From Streptomyces sp. CA-210063 (lineage in GTDB: Bacteria; Actinomycetota; Actinomycetes; Streptomycetales; Streptomycetaceae), in NCBI RefSeq assembly GCF_024612015.1, contig NZ_CP102512.1:9362001-9426000 (forward strand): 64,000 nt of DNA, written 5' to 3'. Below, one piece after another: positions 9,561 to 17,611 of this stretch; within the stretch, counting starts at the first letter, position 1, and every line of letters begins with the position of its first letter. A model generated the notes under the pieces. The model did no database searches. It worked only from the letters and a program-made list of their open reading frames with translations, and was not told where the DNA came from. The position numbers and the translations under genes were made by a program.

Positions 9561-9947
9561 GTCGGCAGGTTATGTGCAGCCACTGACAGTCCGCCGGGCA
9601 ATCGGTCCCCTCCACTCTGGGGTGAGTTGACGTACCAAGCCAGGCACATGGCGGCCAGCACGATGGCCATGGGGACCATGTGATGAAAGCGGTGGGGCAC
9701 GACGCGTGTGCCCACGTCCGCGGAGCGCGATGTAGAACCTGAGCCGTCCCGCTACGCCGTGCCACCGCACGTGTCAGCGGATTGTCGCCTGCCTCACCCT
9801 GGGCGGGAGTCTGGTCCGTGACTGGTCCGGGAGGCGCTATTGAGTGACTCCTTTCCAGACTTAGCGTGACGGCCTGATGTCCATGAGTGACTCTGTGGAT
9901 CTGGATTCGGGAGGGCAATTTCCTTTTTTGGAGCTCGACTTGGCGGG
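9561..9947. other. non-coding right end of element 1
   Basis: No convincing gene. It holds the GGTCCG pair at 9813-9830 and a T6 run at 9925-9930 shortly before the dehydrogenase-like tail. The same T6-then-tail arrangement precedes the tail at 25.63 kb, so this end resembles the end adjoining the real gene. Confidence 0.5.
9813..9830. other. arm-type direct repeats left of att copy 2
   Basis: GGTCCG at 9813-9818 and GGTCCGG at 9824-9830, again with an 11-bp period, lying 158 bp before the core copy at 9988. They are taken as the opposite arm of the attachment site. Confidence 0.5.
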
Positions 9948-10013
9948 CTAGAAGAACCCCACTGCCTTCGGGGAGTAGCTGCAATAAAGGTTCTTCGTCT
10001 GCTGGTGGTACAC
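9948..10013 (-). repeat. copy 2 of the aldehyde dehydrogenase 3' end (att-like)
   Basis: Minus-strand translation gives VYHQQTKNLYCSYSPKAVGFF and a stop, a variant of the dehydrogenase tail. A 19-bp stretch, aggttcttcgtctgctggt (9988-10006), is identical to that in the intact gene (25673-25691), as are the final 14 bp around the stop codon. It is interpreted as the junction between two tandemly integrated elements. Confidence 0.75.
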
Positions 10014-10276
10014 GTCTGACCTCGCTCCTGACCTGCGACCAAGAGTGGAAACGTCGAGTGCCAGGCTGATTCGGTCCGCACCTGGTCCGGATCTTGATGA
10101 GTGGTACGTGGTGCTAGCGAGTGGGCCGCGGTACCACATGGCACATGTCGTAGAAACCGTCCACGGGCGTCCAGTTGGTCCAGGGTGAGCGCGTAAGTCA
10201 AAGGTCAGGGCCTTGTTACGTGAGTGCGTCCGCGGGGTTGGTGACACGCTTGTGATCGCCCGTGACACGTGAGGAC

Positions 10277-10302
10277 CCCCCGTCGGCTTGCTCCGGCGGG
10301 GG
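10277..10302. terminator. GC hairpin with CTTGCT loop (first of two)
   Basis: A 10-bp stem (CCCCCGTCGG with CCGGCGGGGG, including one G-U pair) around a CTTGCT loop. There is no T-tract on either side. It lies beyond the stop of the minus-strand 747-residue gene and may terminate it together with its near-copy 54 bp away. Confidence 0.4.
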
Positions 10303-10330
10303 CCCTGCGTAGACGGGACCTGATACGACG

Positions 10331-10360
10331 ACGCCCCGCCGGCTTGCTGCGGCGGGGCGT
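10331..10360. terminator. GC hairpin with GCTTGCTG loop (second of two)
   Basis: An 11-bp stem (ACGCCCCGCCG with CGGCGGGGCGT) whose loop and loop-proximal bases repeat those of the hairpin at 10277. The two form an imperfect direct repeat of stem-loops. Confidence 0.4.
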
Positions 10361-10613
10361 GCTCGTGCAGTTGGTCATGACGGATTGGGGCTTGCACTGG
10401 AGGCTCCGTTGTACTCCGGCTCGCCGCTCTCGAGTACGCGGAGGAGCGAGGTGGTGACGACGCGGGCGGTGCAGCCCTATCGGTAGCGCGCGGCATGGGA
10501 ATGCTCCTCGGCGAACGAGGCGATAGCTCTTCGATCTCGACAAGCCGAACGCCTCGGCAGCGTCCTCGACGCTCGCCGTCCCACTCCAGGTCGGCCCCGC
10601 CGGGCGAAGTGCG

Positions 10614-12857
10614 TCAGACGGGTTCCGTCATCTCCTCCATCAGCTCGGGCAGTCTGCGCAGCCTGGATAGCGTCTGGTTCAGGAGGCGCACGGTCCTATC
10701 GGCCTGCTGTCGGCCGATAGGTTGGGCGAGAGACGCCGCCCGGCTCTGGTCCGCGAGGTGGCCGAGGAGTTCGCCGACTTCGGCGGAGGCCGCGTGCAGG
10801 CCACGGATCCGTTCTTCGACACGGGTCATCAGTGTCTCAAGGGTTAGCGGTTCCTCGAGGGAGGGCATGGAGCTATCGGCTTCGTCGGTCTCCTCGGTGG
10901 CGCGCGCTTCGGACTGGGCCGAGACTGCAGGGGTGGGCGGCGGCGCGGGGGGGTGTGCGGGAGCTGATGTCACGAGTGAGGGCGTTGGTGTCATGGGTGA
11001 GAGCGCGGGCAGTGTAGGCGAAGGGAGGGGGGCGGGCGCCGTCGCCGTGGTGAGCAAGGGTGGTGCAGAATTTGCGGTCTTGCGGGGCCGGGTACCGGTG
11101 TCCTTGGGGAATTCGCTGTCGAACCAGAGCGGTGTCATTTCCCGCCCCACCATCTCCTTGCCGGAGCTGCTGACGCGCCAGGGCCGCCGGTCTCCGTCGT
11201 CCATGGCTGCGGCCAGCGACTTCAGTACGCCGACTGCCATCATCCGGCTCTTTTCGTGCCGCAGGGCCTGCAGGCAGTTCATGACGGTCCTGCGAGATCG
11301 GCGAATCCGTTCCCCTGCGTCGCCGATCGCCGCCTGGCCGTCGAGTGAGCCTCGGTCGGCCTCGATGATGCCGAAGGAGGCCAGCCAGTGCGCCGCCCGA
11401 TAGGACACCAGTTCGTCGAATGCGTCGTCATCGGTGTCCGCGGCAGCGAGCAGATCTGGCAGCCTGCGTCCGGAGAGAACGATTCCCTCCCGGGCCCGGG
11501 TCGAGAATACCTGGCCCACGCGTGGGTTCCATGGTGCCGGGTAGCTCTCGGAGGTCAGCGCTGACCACGTGCGCGCCCGCTGGTTGATTTCCCCCGACTT
11601 GAGCTGAGATGGCGGGTTCTCGCTGAGCGCGCGCCGCAGTAGATGACGCTTGCGCGGATCCACCGGAAACAGTTCCTGCAACAACCTCATGGAGCGCAGG
11701 TCTCGCAGCTCTGAGACCGTCATGTCCGCCCACGCGCCCGAGAGTTCACGGATCGGCGCGAGTCCGGAAAGGACCTCTGCCGTTTTCTCATCCATAACCT
11801 GTTGCGCCACGTACATCCCGAGAACGCTCCGCCCCAGCGCGCGCGAGCGGTCGAGGGCGTCGAACTCCAGCGGCGGGTGGACGTGATCGCGCCGGTTGTT
11901 CATCTGCACGATGCGGTAGAGCCGCTGCGGAGTGGGGGTGCCGATCACCAGATGCGCGTCCACCACGGCGATGGCCGCGGCGCGTCGCGCCCGTGAGCCG
12001 TTCGTCGGATCCAGTTCGTCGTCGCCCGTCTCCGCGAACTCCCTGTTGAGTACGGCGGAGAATTCAGGGAGCCAGTCACGAGGGTCGCAGATGATCTCGT
12101 CCCCCTCTCGCTCCAGTTTCTCCGCCGGGACACCGGCCAGCACTTCACTGGATGTCAAACGGAAGATCGACTGCCGCTTCTGTGTGCGATTATTGCCTCG
12201 AACTGCCATCCACCCCCAATAGGCGTCCGGATAAAGAGGGTTGCCGTCAGAGTCCTTCTCCGGGTTCTCCTCGATCCTCACCTGCTGGGGAACGTACATC
12301 CCGGGGTCTTGTTGCCCGTTGAGGACGAGGTCTTCCTCAAGGTCGTAAGGGCGGACGCGGTCTCGCCTCTTCAGTTCGTCCGCCGCATCCTCGGCGTTCA
12401 TGATCAACATGCGCCGGTTGGCCACGACGCTTTCAAGTGCGGCGAAACACTTCTTGCATCCATCGTCGTCGACACCCATCCATGGCCGGACCGAAGCCAA
12501 GGTCCGCTCGGTCTCCCGGCCGACCGTCGGATCCGCGACGGAGCGCCAGATTGAGCTGATCCGTTCGTTGTGTCCCCACTGCACACCGCCGACGCCGTGC
12601 ATCCGGACGACGGCGACGACCATGTCACCAGCGTCTGTGCGGATACGCCGGACCGCGCTCGCCTTGAGCGTGCGCACACCGTGGGCGTCGGGCTCACTCA
12701 GCGTGTCATCGGGATCAACGATGAAGGGGGCGACGTTCTCCAGTGCACCACGGGGCAGATTCACCCCCTCGGTCGCCAGCACGGCCTTAATCCATGCCTC
12801 TTGATCCTCCCGGGATACCGGAATCGGAAACGGTCCATCGACATTGACCTCGCTCAT
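10614..12857 (-). CDS. large protein of unknown family, partner of the small coiled-coil membrane protein
   Basis: 747 residues, no signal peptide. Residues ~200-240 contain WGWMAVRGNNRTQKRQSIFRL and ~300-345 contain VQMNNRRDHVHPPLEFDALDRSRALGRSVL. These arginine/asparagine clusters faintly recall the ParB/DGQHR type of fold, but I cannot confirm it. A 100-residue Pro/Ala/Thr linker (about 590-650) separates this globular body from a C-terminal helical, coiled-coil-like segment (ETLMTRVEERIRGLHAASAEVG). The start lies 13 bp after the stop of the upstream small gene, so the two form an operon. No catalytic motif is evident and the function is unknown. Confidence 0.75.
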   Translation of the reverse strand: MSEVNVDGPFPIPVSREDQEAWIKAVLATEGVNLPRGALENVAPFIVDPDDTLSEPDAHGVRTLKASAVRRIRTDAGDMVVAVVRMHGVGGVQWGHNERISSIWRSVADPTVGRETERTLASVRPWMGVDDDGCKKCFAALESVVANRRMLIMNAEDAADELKRRDRVRPYDLEEDLVLNGQQDPGMYVPQQVRIEENPEKDSDGNPLYPDAYWGWMAVRGNNRTQKRQSIFRLTSSEVLAGVPAEKLEREGDEIICDPRDWLPEFSAVLNREFAETGDDELDPTNGSRARRAAAIAVVDAHLVIGTPTPQRLYRIVQMNNRRDHVHPPLEFDALDRSRALGRSVLGMYVAQQVMDEKTAEVLSGLAPIRELSGAWADMTVSELRDLRSMRLLQELFPVDPRKRHLLRRALSENPPSQLKSGEINQRARTWSALTSESYPAPWNPRVGQVFSTRAREGIVLSGRRLPDLLAAADTDDDAFDELVSYRAAHWLASFGIIEADRGSLDGQAAIGDAGERIRRSRRTVMNCLQALRHEKSRMMAVGVLKSLAAAMDDGDRRPWRVSSSGKEMVGREMTPLWFDSEFPKDTGTRPRKTANSAPPLLTTATAPAPLPSPTLPALSPMTPTPSLVTSAPAHPPAPPPTPAVSAQSEARATEETDEADSSMPSLEEPLTLETLMTRVEERIRGLHAASAEVGELLGHLADQSRAASLAQPIGRQQADRTVRLLNQTLSRLRRLPELMEEMTEPV

Positions 12858-12870
12858 GCTCTACCTCACA

Positions 12871-13158
12871 TCACTCGGAGTCCCGGAAACGTTCCATGAC
12901 CCACTGGGCGCAGCTGGCCGCCCACCGGTAAGCCGGGTTGCCTGTCGCGAGCGCGACCAGCGAGAAGAACACCTGCAGGATTCGCAGCCGGTTCACAATC
13001 CGCTCGCGGCGCGCCAACTTGACCTCAGCTTCGGCCAGTTCCCGCTCCTTTCGTCGGATCTCCTCGGTGGATTCGTCGAGAGGACGGTCGGATTCCGGGG
13101 ATGAAGGCATGACTGAGGCCCTTCGGGAGTCGCGGCCGTAGGTCGACCCATCGGCCAA
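12871..13158 (-). CDS. small coiled-coil protein with one membrane segment
   Basis: 95 residues (or about 79 if the internal ATG giving MPSSPESDRP is used). A charged coiled coil (ESTEEIRRKERELAEAEVKLARRERIVNRLR) is followed by one hydrophobic segment (ILQVFFSLVALATG) and a short amphipathic tail. It is probably membrane-anchored. It sits directly upstream of and in operon with the 747-residue gene, whose C-terminal coiled coil could pair with it; that is inference. Confidence 0.6.
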   Translation of the reverse strand: MADGSTYGRDSRRASVMPSSPESDRPLDESTEEIRRKERELAEAEVKLARRERIVNRLRILQVFFSLVALATGNPAYRWAASCAQWVMERFRDSE

Positions 13159-13737
13159 CAGACGTCCCGCATCGGCACGTTAGGAACAGGAAGCATCCTG
13201 GCATCAGGAAGCTGAGGAGCGACATGCTTATCCGGTAGATACTCGCTTCGGGTGAAGAGGCGTACTTTTGTTCCCATTGAGGGGCAGTGAGATCACGCTC
13301 TAATGGTGTGGTTAGTAAAAACAAGTTGCCGGTCGGCATGCCCCGCGCGGAGGTGCCGAACTCGCGAATGATGGACTTCGAACAAATAAGCTGGATTGAC
13401 GAATTGGCGAGTTGACGCTAAGGATCCCGGTGTGCCAACTGACTCGCTGATTGCAGGTGAATCTCATGGCTACGAGCATGACCAGTACGCCCCCTCCCCG
13501 AGTGTGGCCGCCGTGCAAGTCGAGCAGCAGGTCCAGACCACGCTCCCTGTCATCTCTCGACGAGGCCCAGCCGCGTGAGAGCTTCAAGGATCTGGTGCAG
13601 GCAATACGTCGACGTCGTCCCGCACCAACGCGACGGCCGCGCCATCCGGTGACGGACGTGATCAAACCCCGGACGGACAGACCACCCCTGTCGTACCGTC
13701 ACACCACAGACCAGCGCCAACCCGCCCAGGAGCTCCA
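13159..13737. other. divergent intergenic region
   Basis: 580 bp between the minus-strand operon and the plus-strand fusion gene, lower in GC than its surroundings (TTAGTAAAAACAAG near 13312). A promoter-like TTGACG at 13396 with TAAGGA 17 bp later points towards the fusion gene. A possible plus-strand frame from 13466 to 13795 overlaps that gene's start; it is Arg/Pro-rich and I do not accept it as coding. Confidence 0.35.
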
Positions 13738-14658
13738 ATGCCGTCCATCTATCTCGCCGGAAAGATCGGCCCAGGCGACTGGCGTTACGACCTGATCGGC
13801 TACCGGCTCCGCGGAGCCTGGGAGGTCGACGATGACCACCCCTCCGAGCCGTGGCCCGTCCTGAAGCGCAGCGTTCTTGGCCTCTTCGACTACGTTGGCC
13901 CGTACTTCGTCAGCGACGACCACGGCTGTGGACACGGCCCCAATACCCACGGTTGCGGCAACGACGGCGCTGTTCCCTGTTTCACCTACGAAAACCTGCC
14001 CAAGAGGAATCAGGTACGGGAACTCTGCCTCTCGGCCATCGACACAGCAGACATCGTGTTCGCCTGGCTCGACGACCTCACTGCCTACGGCACGCTGGTC
14101 GAGATCGGCTACGCCAAGGGACGCGGCAAGACCATTGTCATCGCAGCGCCCGAGACACCCCAGACCTTCGGATGGTTGTCGGAGGCCAGCGAGGTTGGTA
14201 TCGGGATCGCGGACAGCGCCACCAACGATCTGTGGTTCGCCTTCTCTTGCGCCTCCAGCACCATCGCCGCCGCGACTCCCCTTGAAGCACTCAAGGAGGT
14301 TGTTCGCTTATCCCCCAACCTTGAGTCCCCTATTGAGCAGGCGTTCTGGGGAGCCTACGTGCAACAGACGCCACGTGAGTTGAACGGCCTGGAGGCTCAG
14401 CACCCAGTCTTCGGCGGTCGGTACCGCATCGACTTCGCTCTGCCCAAACAGAAGATCGGCATCGAACTCGACGGGTACGCATGGCACTCCAGTCCCGAAG
14501 CCTTCACCCGAGACCGGGCCAGGCAGCGCGAACTCGAACTCGACGGCTGGCGGATCGTGCGCTTCAGCGGCTCGGAGATCACCAAGGATGCCGCCGCCTG
14601 CGTCCGTCAGGCCGCGGCATTCGCCGCCAGCATCGAACGCGACCGACCAACCCCCTGA
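13738..14658 (+). CDS. nucleoside deoxyribosyltransferase-like / DUF559-type nuclease fusion
   Basis: 306 residues in two domains. Residues 1-180 begin PSIYLAGKIG and contain DTADIVFAWLDD and YGTLVEIGYAKGRGKTIVI, the pattern of nucleoside 2-deoxyribosyltransferases; Glu122 matches their catalytic glutamate. Residues 195-295 read SPIEQAFW (Glu200), RYRIDFAL (Asp232), GIELDGYAWH (Glu243, Asp245, His250) and GWRIVRFSGSEI, the Vsr/DUF559 branch of PD-(D/E)XK nucleases. An insert with HGCGHGPNTHGCG (63-75) could bind metal. There is a TTA codon at 14308, so translation should depend on bldA tRNA. A 33-codon frame starts 2 bp after the stop. A role in nucleotide- or DNA-targeting immunity is inference; the domain combination itself is clear. 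Confidence 0.85.
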   Translation: MPSIYLAGKIGPGDWRYDLIGYRLRGAWEVDDDHPSEPWPVLKRSVLGLFDYVGPYFVSDDHGCGHGPNTHGCGNDGAVPCFTYENLPKRNQVRELCLSAIDTADIVFAWLDDLTAYGTLVEIGYAKGRGKTIVIAAPETPQTFGWLSEASEVGIGIADSATNDLWFAFSCASSTIAAATPLEALKEVVRLSPNLESPIEQAFWGAYVQQTPRELNGLEAQHPVFGGRYRIDFALPKQKIGIELDGYAWHSSPEAFTRDRARQRELELDGWRIVRFSGSEITKDAAACVRQAAAFAASIERDRPTP

Positions 14659-14660
14659 AG

Positions 14661-14762
14661 ATGCGGGACGGCAGGGTCGTCGCCACAGAGCCACGCAATG
14701 TCACCAAGAAGACCCGCGTGTTCCCCTACGCCGAAAAGCCTGGACAAGGCGAGCTCTTCTAA
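14661..14762 (+). CDS. 33-residue small protein coupled to the fusion gene
   Basis: It starts 2 bp after the stop of the deoxyribosyltransferase/nuclease gene and encodes a basic peptide ending AEKPGQGELF. Its stop codon overlaps the stop of the convergent CoiA-like gene. The tight fit between two genes and the distinct non-repetitive sequence argue that it is real, but it could be an extension remnant. Function unknown. Confidence 0.4.
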   Translation: MRDGRVVATEPRNVTKKTRVFPYAEKPGQGELF

Positions 14763-16120
14763 GGTTGATACGTCGCGTTGGCGGAGTCCACGGCTTCAGC
14801 CTTGCGTGTGGCGGCGAAGAGAGCCCTGCGGGCACTGAACGGGTCGTGGGTCGTGGGCAGCCATGGGTGGGTCGCCAGTGCGGCGGCCAGTCGCCTGCAC
14901 TCTTCCTGGGCCGCGAGCCACCGCTGTCGGTCTGCGTGCGTGATGTCGATTCGTCCCGCTGCGATGTCTGCTCCCGCTGGGAGCGTGTCGGCGAGTGCTT
15001 TCAGGTGCTGAAGGGCGGAGTCCAGCGCCAGCCTCGCCGGCACTACATCGCCGGGAATCTCCCAGCCGTCCACGTTCCACGTGGACCTGTACTCGGGCGG
15101 CGGCTCCTTCGACAGCCAGTCGGAGGCATCGATGGGATCGCCACTGTCGCGGGGACGCGCGAGTTCCGCGCGAATCCCGGTGTCCTCGCCATAGTGGCAG
15201 TGCGGGTCGGGCGGGAGTGGCACGGCGGGGAGGAGAGTGGCGGTCGAGCCGGCAGCCGACGCCGACAGATAGGGCTCTGGTTCCGGACGGCCTTGGAGGA
15301 ACTCCGCCTTGTCCGACGGCTTCACCCACATGTGCCAGCCGCGCCGCCGCCCGGCGCGCGCTCGCATGAACAGCGTCACGAGCTCACCCACGGCCGTCAT
15401 GCGCACCATGTCGTCGTAGTGCGCCTGCGTGGATTCCCACGTGGCGTGCCAACCGCCACAGCGCGTACCCGTTCCGGGGCATTCGCGCTGAGTACTCCAG
15501 TCGCAGCGGACCATGCGTAAGGCCTTCACCCCTCCTCGTACGCGCAAGGCGTCCCCACTGCCCACGTCCTGCCATCGCTGGACGTTCAGCCGAGCCCAAG
15601 GCGCCCGATCGATGGCGAGCGAGTTCTCGTTCGTCACGAGCCACAGCGGTGTCAGGCCGTCGCCCACTGCAGTGCGCGTCCTGTTGTCCACAGAACCACT
15701 CGCGATCGGCGAGATCTGGATCTCGTAGCCGATCTTCTTACCGCCGACCCCGGCGACCGTTACATCAGTACGACGGCGACCATGTACGGCTCGGTCTTCG
15801 ACGGAGACGTTGAAGCCCTCCCGGCTGGCTGTTTCGGCGGTGTGGTTCTTGAGTGCCTTGTGCAGCTCGCTCTCGCTCGCTGTCTCGGACACCTCGCCCC
15901 TGGTCACGTGCCGGGCGTGGTAGCGCCCGTTCTTCTCGACGATGGTCATGAACCCGGGGCAGACGGTGCCGTATTCATGGGCCCCGAGGCAGTAGAGAAG
16001 GTCCGGCTTGTAATTGCGGTGAATCTCCTGCAGGAGCCCCGGTCGGTCCGGGTTGCCCAGGTCTGATGCACTCAAGTCGATGGTGATCCCGTAACCGCGA
16101 TGCAGCACCTTGTGGGTCAT
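14759..16120 (-). CDS. CoiA-like nuclease-domain protein
   Basis: 453 residues from the ATG giving MTHKVLHRGYG. The N-terminal part has a Cys pair (Cys44, Cys54) and then the core of the competence protein CoiA-like family. In that core, ESELHKALKNH (His87, Lys91) is followed by RRRTDVTV (Asp119) and IGYEIQISPI (Glu133, Gln135), the D...ExQ variant of the PD-(D/E)XK site. The remaining 300 residues are unassigned, with a second Cys cluster (CDWSTQRECPGTGTRCGGWH) and a helical C-terminus. The frame stays open well upstream of 16120 but the added residues are low-complexity. It is convergent with the fusion gene. CoiA-like proteins outside naturally competent bacteria are of unclear function; a DNA-processing role is likely. 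Confidence 0.75.
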   Translation of the reverse strand: MTHKVLHRGYGITIDLSASDLGNPDRPGLLQEIHRNYKPDLLYCLGAHEYGTVCPGFMTIVEKNGRYHARHVTRGEVSETASESELHKALKNHTAETASREGFNVSVEDRAVHGRRRTDVTVAGVGGKKIGYEIQISPIASGSVDNRTRTAVGDGLTPLWLVTNENSLAIDRAPWARLNVQRWQDVGSGDALRVRGGVKALRMVRCDWSTQRECPGTGTRCGGWHATWESTQAHYDDMVRMTAVGELVTLFMRARAGRRRGWHMWVKPSDKAEFLQGRPEPEPYLSASAAGSTATLLPAVPLPPDPHCHYGEDTGIRAELARPRDSGDPIDASDWLSKEPPPEYRSTWNVDGWEIPGDVVPARLALDSALQHLKALADTLPAGADIAAGRIDITHADRQRWLAAQEECRRLAAALATHPWLPTTHDPFSARRALFAATRKAEAVDSANATYQP

Positions 16121-16581
16121 GCTTTGAGAGTAAGTCCTGCCTCTGACAACAGAGTTGGCTGCTGCTGCTGCGGCGGCGGCAGGGCTGGTCGGTGGCGGTG
16201 CCTCTGTCGACGAGCAACCAAGCTCCCTGAACGCCCCGCTTGCCTTCGTGCGCTGTTGTGGTCGGCTGGGATCCAGTACTGGGTGTTGCGTGAGGGGGAT
16301 TGAGCATGTTCTGCGGCCCCTGAGCGGAGGTGAGATGGGGGCGGGAGGATGGGTGGGTTCTGTCCCGGGCCTGGGGTCTGACTCATGACATGTCTGACCG
16401 AAGTGTCCCGATCTCACGGTGTCGGCTGCTGGCCGGGGATGGTGCGTCGTCGGTGCCGGGCCGGCGAGGTGTGTCCCGATAGGGGCCTGCCGATTGTTGT
16501 GGCGTCCCCACGATTCTGACCGCCCGACGCGGCCCGGTACCGGCAACGCGACGCGCCGTCGGACTGGAAAGGGGAACGGAC
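16121..16581. other. intergenic region upstream of the IS110 relic
   Basis: 460 bp with no gene I can support. A run of CTG and GCG triplets lies at about 16158-16190. It may include the promoter of the CoiA-like gene and the left flank of the insertion sequence. Confidence 0.3.
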
Positions 16582-17460
16582 ATGTCCAGATCGACCATGT
16601 CCAGTACGCCGCCTGCTCCCAAGACCCGCCGCCGTCGCCCTGCGGGTGAGGTGGTGTTGGGAGTGGACACGCACCGGGATGCCCAGGTGGCTGCGGTGCT
16701 TTCCGTGATGGGGACAGTGCTTGCCACTGACGAGTTCCCGGCCACCGCGGCCGGGTACTGCGATCTGCTGAAGTGGGCCAGGAAGTCGGGAGCCGTGAGG
16801 CGGGCCGGGGTGGAGGAGACCGGTTCCTACGGGGCGTCCTCGTCGCGCTATCTACTGGCCCAGGGCATAGACGTGTTTGACGTGAATCGGATGGACCGGG
16901 CAGATCGCCGTCGGCGCGGCAAATCAGATCCGCTCGATGCCCAGAACGCGGCGCGAGCCGTACTGAGCGGGCGGGCCCGCGCCCGGGCGAAAGCGGGCGA
17001 CGGGCCGGTGCAGATCGCGAGAATGTACGAAATCACGAAGGTGTCGGCCGTCAAAGCGCGCACGCAGGCCATCAATCAGATCAAGTCCGTCCTGATTACT
17101 GCCGATCCTGCCTTGCGGGAAGAACTGGCCGCACTGGGCAATGCCGAACTCTTCCGGGCCTGTGCGCGGTTCGCCGACGTGAGCAGTCGCGAGGAGGACG
17201 GTGAGGAGTCGGTGCTGCAGGCCACTCGGATCACGCTGGGTCTGCTGGCTCACCGGATCGGCCAGCTCTCCGAGCAGGTCCGGGATGTGGACGTTCGTCT
17301 GGCCCGATTCGTCAAATGTCACGCCCCGCAGCTGCTCGACGTGGTGGGGGTCGGTCCGGACACGGCCGTCGCCTTGCTGATCACGGTGGGGGACAAGCCG
17401 GAACGCCTGGATAGTGAGGCGTCCACGCTTATAGGGGCTGTGACGCGTGATGGTCATTGA
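16582..17460 (+). pseudogene. IS110-family transposase, 3' truncated
   Basis: The N-terminal DEDD domain is intact: GVDTHRD (Asp29), VEETGSYG (Glu78/79) and KSDPLDA (Asp116, Asp119). The start of the C-terminal transposase domain (LLDVVGVGPDTAVALLITVGD) is present, but after DKPERLDSEA the reading runs into unrelated residues and stops at 292 aa, against about 400 normally. The catalytic-serine region is missing. The sequence at the break (ataggggctgtga, 17441-17453) recurs at 23840-23852, at the 3' end of another IS110 relic, so an internal deletion inside the IS is likely. Confidence 0.8.
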
Positions 17461-17530
17461 GGCCCTCGCCGGGCAGGTGTCGGCAGGGGCCCTCAGCGTT
17501 CCTCAACGGCGAGGTCCTCTCCTCGATTAG

Positions 17531-17603
17531 AGCCGGCGTGAAATCGTTCGTTGCCTCAAGCGCTATGAGGCCCGGGAGGTCTTCCACCTGGTCGGACGGC
17601 GCG
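17531..17603 (+). pseudogene. IS110 transposase C-terminal remnant
   Basis: A short in-frame stretch reads RREIVRCLKRYEAREVFHLVG, the conserved end of IS110-family transposases. It is close in DNA to the remnant at 23.76-23.82 kb. It lies only about 10 bp from the stop of the HEAT-type gene, so the IS end abuts that gene. Confidence 0.7.
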
Positions 17604-17611
17604 GGCCCCGG

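Larger units (their letters stand above)
4839..10006. mobile_element. putative integrated element 1 (about 5.1 kb), bounded by att copies 1 and 2
   Basis: The interval runs from core copy 1 (4839-4857) to core copy 2 (9988-10006). Arm-like GGTCCG pairs lie inside both ends (4924-4941 and 9813-9830). Its cargo is an HTH/P-loop/TPR-repeat protein, a small membrane protein and a cysteine-containing protein of unknown function. No tyrosine or serine recombinase, excisionase, replication or transfer gene is recognisable. It therefore resembles a non-autonomous, cis-mobilizable type of element or a decayed one. The element status is inferred from the repeats. Confidence 0.6.
10014..10613. other. 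non-coding left end of element 2
   Basis: No convincing gene in about 600 bp. It contains the paired arm repeats GGTCCG at 10073-10078 and GGTCCGG at 10084-10090. These are 11 bp apart, begin 67 bp after the core end at 10006, and are followed by ATCTTG as at att copy 1. Two similar GC-rich hairpins follow at 10277 and 10331. Confidence 0.55.

Noticed and set aside
13451..13795. Possible 114-residue ORF before the fusion gene
   Set aside because: Arg/Pro/Ser-rich, overlaps the start of a well-supported gene in another frame, no recognisable features.
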